A DNA stretch of 5,346 nt from contig JAUTWY010000054.1 in the NCBI GenBank assembly GCA_030838305.1, positions 1-5,346 on the forward strand. The letters are read 5' to 3'. Positions within the stretch are counted from its first letter, which is position 1, and every line of letters starts with the position of its first letter. The DNA comes from Acidobacteriaceae bacterium (GTDB taxonomy: Bacteria; Acidobacteriota; Terriglobia; Terriglobales; Acidobacteriaceae). Below the pieces are notes generated by a model. It made no database searches. It saw nothing but the letters and a program-made list of their open reading frames with translations, and was not told the origin of the DNA. Shown here one piece after another: positions 1 to 5,346 of the stretch. The translations under genes and the position numbers were made by a program.

Positions 1-80
1 AACGATATCGACGGTTTTCGTGCGAGCGGCACAATCCCGCACGTTTCGAATTTGGAATCGACCGCTACCGGAGGTGGAAG
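1..80. other. Left-edge upstream stretch, no assignable gene
   Basis: All three + strand frames are open across this short stretch, so a reading frame cannot be chosen from it. One frame ends at a TGA (82-84) that overlaps the ATG at 81. A second ends at a TGA at 86-88. The third is the frame of the gene at 81 and has no ATG, GTG or TTG before it. Neither terminating frame gives a tail that I recognise. The stretch may be the last codons of an upstream gene in the same operon or a leader. I see no convincing promoter. Confidence 0.3.
70..75 (+). promoter_or_regulatory. Shine-Dalgarno site for the gene at 81
   Basis: GGAGGT lies five bases before the ATG at 81. It is nearly the full anti-16S complement at good spacing, so it fixes the start of the crotonase-fold gene even though the frame stays open further upstream. 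Confidence 0.85.
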
Positions 81-866
81 ATGAGTGACATTGTTACCGA
101 ACGCTCCGGAAGTATCCTGCGAATTCAATTCAATCGACCGGCCAAGAAAAATGCGATGACGTCCACCATGTATATCACCATGGCGGATCTCCTCAACAAC
201 GCAGCAAAAGACGACGGCGTGCGCGTTGTGCTCTGGCACGCTGCAGGAGACTCCTTCTGCGCGGGCAACGACCTGGAGGATTTTCTCAAGAATCCAATGG
301 GACCGGGCGACAGTCCACAATCCCGCTTAATCGACGCTTTCATTGCCTTCGACAAACCAATCGTCGCAGCAGTGCACGGCTTCGCCATCGGAGGCGGAAC
401 CACCATGTTGACGCACTGCGACTTTGTCTACGCAGGCGAGAGCGCGAATTTCCAGATGCCGTTTATTAATCTGGCCTTGGTGCCGGAATTCGGAACAAGC
501 TACTCGATTCCCGCGCGCATCGGGTATCTTCGAGCGGCCGAGTTGATTCAGTTGGGACAACGGTTCGATGCGCAGCGCGCAGCGGAACTCGGGCTAGTTA
601 CTCGTGTCGTGCCGGACCAAAAACTGCTGGCAACGGCAACGGAGACAGCGCAAAAATTGGCTGAGAAGCCCGCCGGTGCGCTCCAAGCCTGCAAGAGACT
701 TATGAGGCAGCCTGTCCGTGCTCAGCTTGAGCAAGCAGCGAAATTGGAGAATGAGGAGTTCTCCGCGCGACTCCGCTCCGCCGATGCGAAGGAGGCGTTC
801 ACGGCGTTCCTAGAGAAGCGCCAACCCAACTTTACTCGAAAGAAAGAAAACGCTACGGTCGCGTGA
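81..866 (+). CDS. Enoyl-CoA hydratase/isomerase (crotonase) family protein, probably isomerase-type
   Basis: This 261-residue protein has the usual length of a single-domain crotonase and is probably cytoplasmic. The CoA-thioester oxyanion-hole segments are visible: SFCAGND (58-64) and HGFAIGGG (99-106). The two glutamates that catalyse hydration in rat enoyl-CoA hydratase are missing. The residue after GGGT is Thr108, and the QMP motif is followed by Phe128. Instead there is Glu136 in VPEFGTSY, matching the PE..SSY pattern that carries the base in ECI2-type delta3,delta2-enoyl-CoA isomerases. The C-terminal part (about 200-250), with a K-R-L-M-R segment and AKEAFTAFLEKR, also resembles ECI2. 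I infer double-bond isomerisation of an unsaturated acyl-CoA rather than hydration, but a different crotonase-fold reaction is possible. The family call is secure and the reaction is not. It is the first visible gene of a four-gene operon for acyl-CoA metabolism. Confidence 0.93.
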   Translation: MSDIVTERSGSILRIQFNRPAKKNAMTSTMYITMADLLNNAAKDDGVRVVLWHAAGDSFCAGNDLEDFLKNPMGPGDSPQSRLIDAFIAFDKPIVAAVHGFAIGGGTTMLTHCDFVYAGESANFQMPFINLALVPEFGTSYSIPARIGYLRAAELIQLGQRFDAQRAAELGLVTRVVPDQKLLATATETAQKLAEKPAGALQACKRLMRQPVRAQLEQAAKLENEEFSARLRSADAKEAFTAFLEKRQPNFTRKKENATVA

Positions 867-923
867 TTCCGGAGCGTTGCAATCGAAGAGAGTTGGGCGA
901 AAGGGAAATGAATCGAGGTAAGC

Positions 924-2240
924 ATGCCGCAACCTAGGATCATCATCGTCGGCGCGGGGTTTGCGGGATTGGCCGCGGCTAAAGCGCTGAAGAAAACACA
1001 GGCAGAAGTAGTCCTAATTGACCGTACAAACCACCACGTGTTTCAACCTTTGCTCTACCAGGTGGCGACCTCGGTGCTTACGCCGAGTCATATTGCGACG
1101 CCAATTCGCAGCATTTTTCGGAATCAGAAAAACACCATAGTGATCATGGGGGAAGTGACTGGGGTAGATAAAGATCAGAAGTGCGTCTTCGTTAGTGACG
1201 CCGACCGGCAGAACGTGTCGATCACTTATGACTATCTAATCCTGGCGACTGGCGCTAGTCATAGTTACTTCGGTCATAACGAATTTGCGGAGTACGCACC
1301 GGGTTTGAAGAGTCTAGGGGACGCAGAGGCAGCCCGAAACAAGATCCTGCAGGCGTTCGAATTGGCAGAAGCCGAGGAAGATCCCGCCCGCCATCGGGAC
1401 CTGCTCACTTTCGTACTCGTTGGTGCTGGTCCCACGGGCGTTGAAATGGCCGGCGCTCTCGCTATCCTGGTTCGAACCGCGTTGAAATCAGATTTCCGTA
1501 GGATCGATCCAACCTCAGCAAGAATCGTGCTCGTCGATGCGGCTCCCAAGATTTTGGGGCCGTTTTCGGAGAATCTTTCCAAAGCCGCGAAGCAACGACT
1601 CGAGAAGTTGGGCGTCGAAGTCCGTCTCGGACACAGCGTCGATCAGATCGACGCGGAAGGTGTCATAGTCGCGGGCGAGCGCATCGCAAGTAAAACGGTG
1701 ATCTGGACTGCAGGTGTCGCACCCTCGCCGGCGGGCAAGTGGCTGAACATCGAGACAGATCGGGCGGGGAGGGTGCGCATTCAAAAAGATCTCACGGTGC
1801 CTGGGCATGTCGAGATTTTTGTCGTGGGTGATACTGCGTCTCTCGATCAGAACGGCAAGCCGCTGCCAGGGGTTGCTCAGGTAGCAATGCAGCAAGGGCG
1901 TTATGCGGGAAAGCTCATTCACAGCCGCATCGTTGGTAGTCCCCCTCCTCGCGCATTTAGCTATTTTGACAAGGGCAGCATGGCTGTGGTGGGCAAAGGT
2001 TTTGCTGTGCTGCAAAGCGGCAAAGTCCAGGTAAGTGGGTTGGGGGCTTGGCTCGCTTGGGCCGCCGTACACCTCCAATTCCTGGCCACATCGAGCCTCC
2101 GCCTGGGCGTCTTCTTGCAGTGGATCTGGACTTATGTGACGGGACAACGGGGATCGCGCCTGATCGTAAACCATCACGGATCCGATAAGGGGACTCGCTC
2201 CGCCGAGACCCCTCTCGGAGCCGCAGCAGCGAGTAAGTGA
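924..2240 (+). CDS. ndh: Type II NADH:quinone oxidoreductase-like flavoprotein (NDH-2 family)
   Basis: The protein has 438 residues, typical of NDH-2, which passes electrons from NADH through FAD to membrane quinone without pumping protons. In order, it shows an N-terminal FAD Rossmann motif VGAGFAGL (9-16), the family signature HHVFQPLLYQVAT (37-49), ATG (108-110), a second Rossmann motif VGAGPTGVEMAG (166-177) for NADH, the FAD-contacting VGDTA (301-305), and AQVAMQQG (318-325), the quinone-site segment. The second nucleotide fold has Asp205 where many relatives have Glu, which still favours NADH over NADPH. Residues about 373-403 are hydrophobic and tryptophan-rich, fitting peripheral attachment to the inner membrane face. 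GAGGT (915-919) is placed four bases before the ATG. The gene starts 57 bases after the crotonase-fold gene and ends 43 bases before the dehydrogenase, so it is likely co-transcribed. A related ferredoxin- or sulfide-type oxidoreductase is less likely, because the NDH-2 C-terminal region is present. Confidence 0.93.
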   Translation: MPQPRIIIVGAGFAGLAAAKALKKTQAEVVLIDRTNHHVFQPLLYQVATSVLTPSHIATPIRSIFRNQKNTIVIMGEVTGVDKDQKCVFVSDADRQNVSITYDYLILATGASHSYFGHNEFAEYAPGLKSLGDAEAARNKILQAFELAEAEEDPARHRDLLTFVLVGAGPTGVEMAGALAILVRTALKSDFRRIDPTSARIVLVDAAPKILGPFSENLSKAAKQRLEKLGVEVRLGHSVDQIDAEGVIVAGERIASKTVIWTAGVAPSPAGKWLNIETDRAGRVRIQKDLTVPGHVEIFVVGDTASLDQNGKPLPGVAQVAMQQGRYAGKLIHSRIVGSPPPRAFSYFDKGSMAVVGKGFAVLQSGKVQVSGLGAWLAWAAVHLQFLATSSLRLGVFLQWIWTYVTGQRGSRLIVNHHGSDKGTRSAETPLGAAAASK

Positions 2241-2283
2241 GTTCGAGAAATTTGTAATCATTCAGTTCTAAAAGGAGAAACGT

Positions 2284-3264
2284 ATGGCAAAGAGCAGAGA
2301 AATTCGCAACGTAGCAATTGTAGGCACCGGAGTCATCGGCGCGAGTTGGGCGGCACTTTACCTTGCGCGTGGCCTCAATGTCACCGCAACGGACCCAGCA
2401 CCCGAAGCCGAAGCCAACTTGCGCCGTTACATTGACGCTGCCTGGAAAGACCTCACCATCATCGGGCTTTCCCAGAACGCGTCGCGAGATCACCTGAAGT
2501 TCACAACGGACTTGAAGACGGCGCTCGCGGATGCCGACTTGGTGCAGGAGAACGGACCCGAACGGAAGGACTTCAAGATCAAGCTCTTCGCCGACATGGA
2601 TGCGGCGACTCGGCCGGATGCGATCATCGCATCGAGTTCTTCCGGGTTGACCATGAGTACGATGCAATCCGCCTGTAAGCATCCCGAACGGTGCGTCATC
2701 GGACATCCCTTTAATCCTCCCCACGTCGTGCCGCTCGTGGAAGTAGTCGCGGGCGAAAAAACATCGCCAGAAACTGTTCAGCGTGCGATCTCCTTTTACG
2801 AATCGGTTGGCAAGAAGCCGATTCATGTCCGCAAAGAGGTCGTCGGCCACGTCGCCAATCGCCTTCAGGCAGCGCTGTACCGCGAGGTCGTTCACCTCAT
2901 CGAGCAGGGCGTATTGGATGTCGCCGATTCGGATGCGGCTGTGTGCTGGGGACCTGGACTCCGTTGGGGAGTGATGGGGCCAAATCTTCTGTTCCATCTC
3001 GCCGGCGGTCCCGGCGGAATTCACCACTTCATGGAGCACCTCTCCGGTCCGGTAGCCTCGTGGTGGAAAGATCTCGGAACGATCACCGAATTCAGTCCTC
3101 AAGCCAAGCAAGCGATCATCGACGGCGTGCAGAAAGAGGCAGGCAACCGCTCGGTGGACGAACTCAACCGTGAACGCGACGCGATGCTGTTGGAGCTGCT
3201 GGCTACCCGCGCAAAGGGTGAAGAGGCGGCCAAAGCAGCTACCGCCGGAGCCCACGGCGACTAG
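2284..3264 (+). CDS. 3-hydroxyacyl-CoA dehydrogenase family protein, L-carnitine dehydrogenase-like
   Basis: This 326-residue NAD-dependent dehydrogenase would oxidise a 3-hydroxy group to a 3-keto group. The N-terminal Rossmann fold shows VGTGVIGASWA (13-23), with Asp37 at the end of the second strand, which favours NAD over NADP. The active site is intact: SSSSG (117-121), His141 in GHPFNPPH, Glu153 twelve residues later (the spacing of the HAD His-Glu pair), and Asn192 in HVANR. The C-terminal part has GPGLRW (223-228) and HLAGGPGGIHHFMEH (238-252), then a helical RSVDELNRERD stretch (289-299). These resemble L-carnitine dehydrogenase and lambda-crystallin-type members more than FadB/PaaH-type enzymes. 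The C-terminal thioesterase fused to some carnitine dehydrogenases is absent. The substrate could therefore be a free 3-hydroxy acid or a CoA ester, and the CoA-forming ligase downstream favours a CoA ester. AAGGAG (2272-2277) lies six bases before the ATG. The last residues (about 309-326) are Ala/Gly-rich and probably disordered. Confidence 0.92.
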   Translation: MAKSREIRNVAIVGTGVIGASWAALYLARGLNVTATDPAPEAEANLRRYIDAAWKDLTIIGLSQNASRDHLKFTTDLKTALADADLVQENGPERKDFKIKLFADMDAATRPDAIIASSSSGLTMSTMQSACKHPERCVIGHPFNPPHVVPLVEVVAGEKTSPETVQRAISFYESVGKKPIHVRKEVVGHVANRLQAALYREVVHLIEQGVLDVADSDAAVCWGPGLRWGVMGPNLLFHLAGGPGGIHHFMEHLSGPVASWWKDLGTITEFSPQAKQAIIDGVQKEAGNRSVDELNRERDAMLLELLATRAKGEEAAKAATAGAHGD

Positions 3265-3320
3265 CTTCTATCGTTGAAGCGCTCTGGTTCGTGCTTCGCG
3301 GCCCCACGCGCTTCTTCATT

Positions 3321-3326
3321 GGACAG
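3321..3326 (+). promoter_or_regulatory. Weak Shine-Dalgarno site favouring the ATG start at 3333
   Basis: GGACAG sits six bases before the ATG at 3333. The alternative GTG at 3291 has only a GAAG about twelve bases upstream. The site is weak compared with the others here, so initiation could be less efficient or coupled to translation of the dehydrogenase gene. Confidence 0.45.
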
Positions 3327-3332
3327 CACACC

Positions 3333-4823
3333 ATGATTTACGCTCATTCCCTCGGCCGGGCATTCCGGTATTACACGCAACGCACGGCGTTAGTTGTCGA
3401 CAGCGCCGCTGTTTCTTATAAGGCGCTGCACGAGCGCGTCCGGAACATTGCGGCCGCGCTCGCCGCCAAGGGTTTTGCCGCGGGCGAACGCCTCGCGCTT
3501 CTGTTACCGAATTCTCCTGAGTACATCGAGTTGCTCTACGCCTGCGGCTGGCTCGGCGTTACTGCCGTCCCAATAAACGCGCGGCTCTCCGCAGCCGAAA
3601 TCGACGGAGTCCTGCTTGATGCAAAACCGCGCGGGCTGGTGCGGCATTCCTCGCTCCCGAAGCCTGCGGTGCAGCTTCCGTGGCAACTCGTGCTCGACGA
3701 ACGGCCCTTGGACGCTCAGAACGACTCCTGTCCAGACCCTGTCTACGACCCGGAAGCAATTCTGGCCCTCATCTATACGAGCGGAACGACGGGCCGGCCG
3801 AAGGGTGTCATGGTGACTCACGCAAACATCCTTGCGAACGTCGATCACCTCAGCTATTGGATGGGATACCGAGAAGGCGGTGTCTATCTGCATGCGGCAC
3901 CGATTTTCCACATTGCCGATTTTCCTGCTATGTTCGCGGCGCCGGCTTTCGGTGCGCGCCAAGTCACACTTCCAAAGTTCACCCCGCAAGGTTTCTGTGA
4001 GTTGGTCCAACGCGAACAGGTAACTCACACAGTGCTCGTGCCAACGATGCTCAATCTGCTGACGCAGATGCCAGAGGCCAAGCCGTATGACTTGAGCAGC
4101 CTCGAGGTTCTGGCTTATGGCGGTTCTCCAATGGCGCCGGAACTTGTGCGTCGCACCAGAAAGCTCTTGCCGCACGTGAAACTTCTCCAGTGCTATGGAC
4201 TCAGCGAGACCGGCTTTCTCACGGGTCTCGAAGATCAGGAGCATGTCGGGGACAAGTTCCTATCTTGTGGGCGGCCCTGTCCAGGAATTGACCTGCGAGT
4301 CGAAGACGAGACGGGAAAGGAAGTGGAAGTCGGGCAGCATGGGGAATTGGTCGCCCGGGGCGCCAACGTCATGCGTGGCTACTGGAACGATCCGCAAGAC
4401 ACGGCTCTCGCATTTCGAAACGGAATGTTTCGCACCGGAGATGTCGGCTATCAGGATGCCGATGGCTATTTCTACATCCTCGACCGCCTGAAAGACATGA
4501 TTGTCACAGGCGGCGAAAATGTTTATTCCGGCGAGGTCGAAGCGGTTATCTACAAACATCCCGCGGTTCGTGAAGTGGCGGTCTTCGGAATTCCCGACCC
4601 TCAGTGGGGTGAACTCGTGATGGCTTGCGTCGTGCTGAAGCCCGAAATGACTCTGAGCACGAACGACCTCACCACCCATTGCAGGCAATTCCTGGCGAAT
4701 TACAAGATCCCCCGCCGTGTCGAGTTTTCAGATACCGAATTACCGAAAAGCGGTTCCGGCAAGATCCTCAAAAGGGTTCTTCGCGAACGATTCTGGGCTC
4801 AGGAAGCTCGGGCGGTAGGTTAG
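3333..4823 (+). CDS. Acyl-CoA synthetase / AMP-dependent CoA ligase
   Basis: This ANL-superfamily ligase activates a carboxylic acid with ATP to an acyl-adenylate and then to the CoA thioester. From the ATG at 3333 it has 496 residues, normal for medium/long-chain or aryl-acid CoA ligases. The conserved motifs appear in order: the ATP loop YTSGTTGRPKG (148-158), YGLSETG (288-294), the aspartate of RTGD (367-370), the hinge and CoA-binding region LDRLKDMIVTGGENVYSGEVE from about 383, and PKSGSGKILK (471-480) with catalytic Lys477. All are intact, so the enzyme should be active. The motifs do not define chain length or substrate. A start at GTG 3291 would add 14 residues (MLRGPTRFFIGQHT) that do not look like the family N-terminus, which begins near the LGRAFRYYTQR segment. 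It follows the dehydrogenase gene by 68 bases and probably supplies the CoA substrates for this operon. Confidence 0.92.
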   Translation: MIYAHSLGRAFRYYTQRTALVVDSAAVSYKALHERVRNIAAALAAKGFAAGERLALLLPNSPEYIELLYACGWLGVTAVPINARLSAAEIDGVLLDAKPRGLVRHSSLPKPAVQLPWQLVLDERPLDAQNDSCPDPVYDPEAILALIYTSGTTGRPKGVMVTHANILANVDHLSYWMGYREGGVYLHAAPIFHIADFPAMFAAPAFGARQVTLPKFTPQGFCELVQREQVTHTVLVPTMLNLLTQMPEAKPYDLSSLEVLAYGGSPMAPELVRRTRKLLPHVKLLQCYGLSETGFLTGLEDQEHVGDKFLSCGRPCPGIDLRVEDETGKEVEVGQHGELVARGANVMRGYWNDPQDTALAFRNGMFRTGDVGYQDADGYFYILDRLKDMIVTGGENVYSGEVEAVIYKHPAVREVAVFGIPDPQWGELVMACVVLKPEMTLSTNDLTTHCRQFLANYKIPRRVEFSDTELPKSGSGKILKRVLRERFWAQEARAVG

Positions 4824-4839
4824 CCGACCACTGAGCGCT

Positions 4840-4864
4840 TATCAGTCGAGCGAGTCGTATCAGT
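4840..4864 (+). repeat. Pair of TATCAGT direct repeats upstream of the small gene
   Basis: TATCAGT occurs at 4840-4846 and again at 4858-4864, with starts 18 bases apart, in the 59-base gap between the ligase and the small gene. The first copy can also pair with ACTGA (4829-4833) as a five-base stem with a seven-base loop. The repeats could be an operator or a coincidence. No T-run follows, so this is not a terminator. Confidence 0.3.
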
Positions 4865-4871
4865 TCTTACC

Positions 4872-4876
4872 AGGAG
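4872..4876 (+). promoter_or_regulatory. Strong Shine-Dalgarno site for the small gene at 4883
   Basis: AGGAG lies six bases before the ATG at 4883, followed by an A-rich spacer. This well-placed site is the main reason to accept the short reading frame as a real gene. Confidence 0.75.
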
Positions 4877-4882
4877 AGAAAA

Positions 4883-5068
4883 ATGGAAGACCAACAGGTT
4901 GTCGCCGCGATACTCACTGTGGCGCTCTGCTCGACTAAGCCACGCACAACTTCACAAAGACTGCCTGCGGATCAGTGGCAAAATGTATGGCGCCACTACA
5001 ACAAGTTCCTGAAGGAACTGGAAAAAACGGACGAGTCCATTGACCGGCGCGGAATCAATCCAGATTAA
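4883..5068 (+). CDS. Small hypothetical protein (61 residues)
   Basis: I do not recognise this protein. It starts with MEDQQ, then has a short hydrophobic run VVAAILTVALC (6-16), too short for a secure membrane span. A basic Ser/Thr linker (17-27) follows. Next is a charged, probably helical segment (about 29-52) that includes WQNVWRHYNKFLKELEK, and then a polar tail. There is one cysteine, at position 16. The length, the good ribosome binding site and the separate position support a real gene. It lies 59 bases after the ligase on the same strand, so it may be the last gene of the operon or may have its own promoter. The linker and helix suggest a small DNA-, protein- or membrane-associated factor, but nothing in the sequence fixes a function. 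A chance open frame remains possible. Confidence 0.6.
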   Translation: MEDQQVVAAILTVALCSTKPRTTSQRLPADQWQNVWRHYNKFLKELEKTDESIDRRGINPD

Positions 5069-5202
5069 GTCTGGGAATGGCATTCGCGACCCGAAAGTCA
5101 ATACTTCGCAATGGATGCTCTCATGCGCTTTTAGAGCCGGCTATGTAATGGCGATGTTTTCTCGGCGGCTGGGCCCCAGACTTTCTCAAGTCCAAAGCGC
5201 AG
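5069..5202. other. Convergent intergenic gap with weak inverted repeats
   Basis: This 134-base gap separates the small gene from the oppositely oriented OsmC-type gene. AAGTCTGGG (5067-5075, overlapping the stop codon) is the exact reverse complement of 5175-5183, with about 99 bases between. A short hairpin GACTT-TCTC-AAGTC lies at 5179-5192. Neither is followed by a T-run in either direction, so I cannot call an intrinsic terminator, although one is expected between convergent genes. I see no RNA gene here. Confidence 0.35.
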
Positions 5203-5346
5203 TCATAGCAGTCTCGTTCGGATGTTGATTTCTGAAGTGAGCGTGCGGTGCACCGGGCACTTGTTGGCAATTTCGAGCAGCCGCGAGTGCTGTTCTGCGC
5301 TTAGGGGTCCTTCAAATCGCACGTCCCGCTCGATTCTGTCGAGCAT
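5203..5346 (-). CDS. OsmC-family protein, C-terminal fragment (5' end outside window)
   Basis: Reading the - strand from the right edge gives 47 codons and a TGA at 5205-5203. The visible peptide contains RDVRFEGPLSAEQ, RLLEIANKCPVHRTL and a TSEINIRTRLL end. The KCPVHRTL motif, with its cysteine at 5259-5257, is the hallmark of the C-terminal end of OsmC/Ohr-fold proteins. The cysteine would be one of the redox-active thiols used to reduce organic hydroperoxides. The variant with LLEIA.KCPVHRTL also occurs in proteins where an alpha/beta hydrolase is fused in front of the OsmC domain, so the full gene could be either form. The codon at the window edge reads ATG, but the homology starts inside the domain, so the real start lies beyond 5346. 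The gene is convergent with the operon and probably separately controlled. Confidence 0.8.
   Translation of the reverse strand: MLDRIERDVRFEGPLSAEQHSRLLEIANKCPVHRTLTSEINIRTRLL

Larger units (their letters stand above)
81..4823 (+). other. Probable four-gene acyl-CoA catabolism operon
   Basis: Four same-strand genes are separated by 57, 43 and 68 bases. I see no hairpin followed by a T-run and no convincing internal promoter in the gaps. The functions fit one route: acid activation, enoyl-CoA processing, 3-hydroxy oxidation, and return of NADH electrons to quinone. The operon may extend to the left of the window. Thiolase and acyl-CoA dehydrogenase genes are not visible, so the pathway shown is incomplete. 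Confidence 0.7.

Noticed and set aside
1515..2261. A 248-codon open frame on the - strand inside the ndh gene
   Set aside because: The opposite strand encodes an intact NDH-2 with all its motifs, while this frame shows none and has no convincing ribosome binding site.
1957..3255. A 432-codon open frame on the - strand, opposite the ndh and dehydrogenase genes
   Set aside because: It runs antisense across two well-supported genes and the gap between them. Its peptide is rich in Arg, Cys, His and Ser with no recognisable motif. It is best explained by the codon bias of the + strand genes.
3291..3332. GTG start at 3291 giving a 510-residue ligase
   Set aside because: The added 14 residues do not resemble the family N-terminus and the GTG has a poor ribosome binding site. 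The ATG at 3333 fits better, although the longer form is not excluded.
3504..4244. A 246-codon open frame on the - strand inside the ligase gene
   Set aside because: It is fully antisense to the conserved adenylation motifs of the ligase, and its peptide looks like a compositional shadow.
4825..4857. Possible terminator hairpin just after the ligase stop codon
   Set aside because: Only a five-base ACTGA/TCAGT stem forms, and no T-run follows, so it does not meet the pattern of an intrinsic terminator.
5172..5192. Possible bidirectional terminator from the GGGCCCC and GACTT-TCTC-AAGTC elements
   Set aside because: The CTGGG/CCCAG arms leave a one-base loop, which cannot form a normal hairpin. 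The five-base stem lacks a T-run on either strand.
5040..5228. A 62-codon + strand open frame overlapping the end of the small gene
   Set aside because: It overlaps the small gene at its 5' end and the OsmC-type gene antisense at its 3' end, has no good ribosome binding site, and its peptide is unremarkable.
1..5346. Search for CRISPR repeats, insertion sequence ends, tRNA or rRNA, and defence or phage modules
   Set aside because: Reading both strands shows no regularly spaced repeats, transposase or integrase motifs, tRNA-like cloverleaf or conserved rRNA segments. The window is accounted for by metabolic genes, one small unknown gene and a truncated OsmC-type gene.

Overview
This window looks like one chromosomal, soil-type bacterial segment. 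G+C is moderate (mid to high 50s % by eye, not counted), genes are tightly packed, and Shine-Dalgarno sites are clear. The protein flavour (NDH-2, an ECI2-like isomerase, an L-carnitine-dehydrogenase-like 3-hydroxyacyl-CoA dehydrogenase, an OsmC-type protein) suits an Acidobacteriota-like organism best, with a proteobacterium as an alternative. No marker gene settles this.

Layout. Positions 1-80 hold the end of an unseen upstream region and the ribosome binding site of the first gene. Four co-directional + strand genes follow with gaps of 57, 43 and about 68 bases: a crotonase-fold enoyl-CoA hydratase/isomerase (81-866), a type II NADH dehydrogenase-like flavoprotein (924-2240), a 3-hydroxyacyl-CoA dehydrogenase (2284-3264), and an acyl-CoA synthetase/AMP-dependent ligase (best start 3333, end 4823). 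After a 59-base gap comes a small, well-initiated hypothetical gene (4883-5068). A 134-base gap separates it from the 3' end of an OsmC-family gene on the - strand (5203 to beyond 5346), which converges on the others.

How the genes fit together (inference). The ligase would activate a carboxylic acid to its CoA thioester. The crotonase-fold enzyme would shift or process the double bond. The dehydrogenase would oxidise a 3-hydroxy intermediate and make NADH. NDH-2 would return that NADH to the quinone pool without pumping protons. This is a partial beta-oxidation-like acid catabolism operon. No thiolase, acyl-CoA dehydrogenase or regulator is visible, so the substrate is unknown.

I see no CRISPR array, tRNA, rRNA, insertion sequence or phage module, and no convincing new defence or mobile system. 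The most useful observations are the active-site pattern of the first enzyme, the subfamily of the dehydrogenase, the presence of NDH-2 inside the operon, the small orphan gene, and the truncated OsmC-type gene at the right edge.
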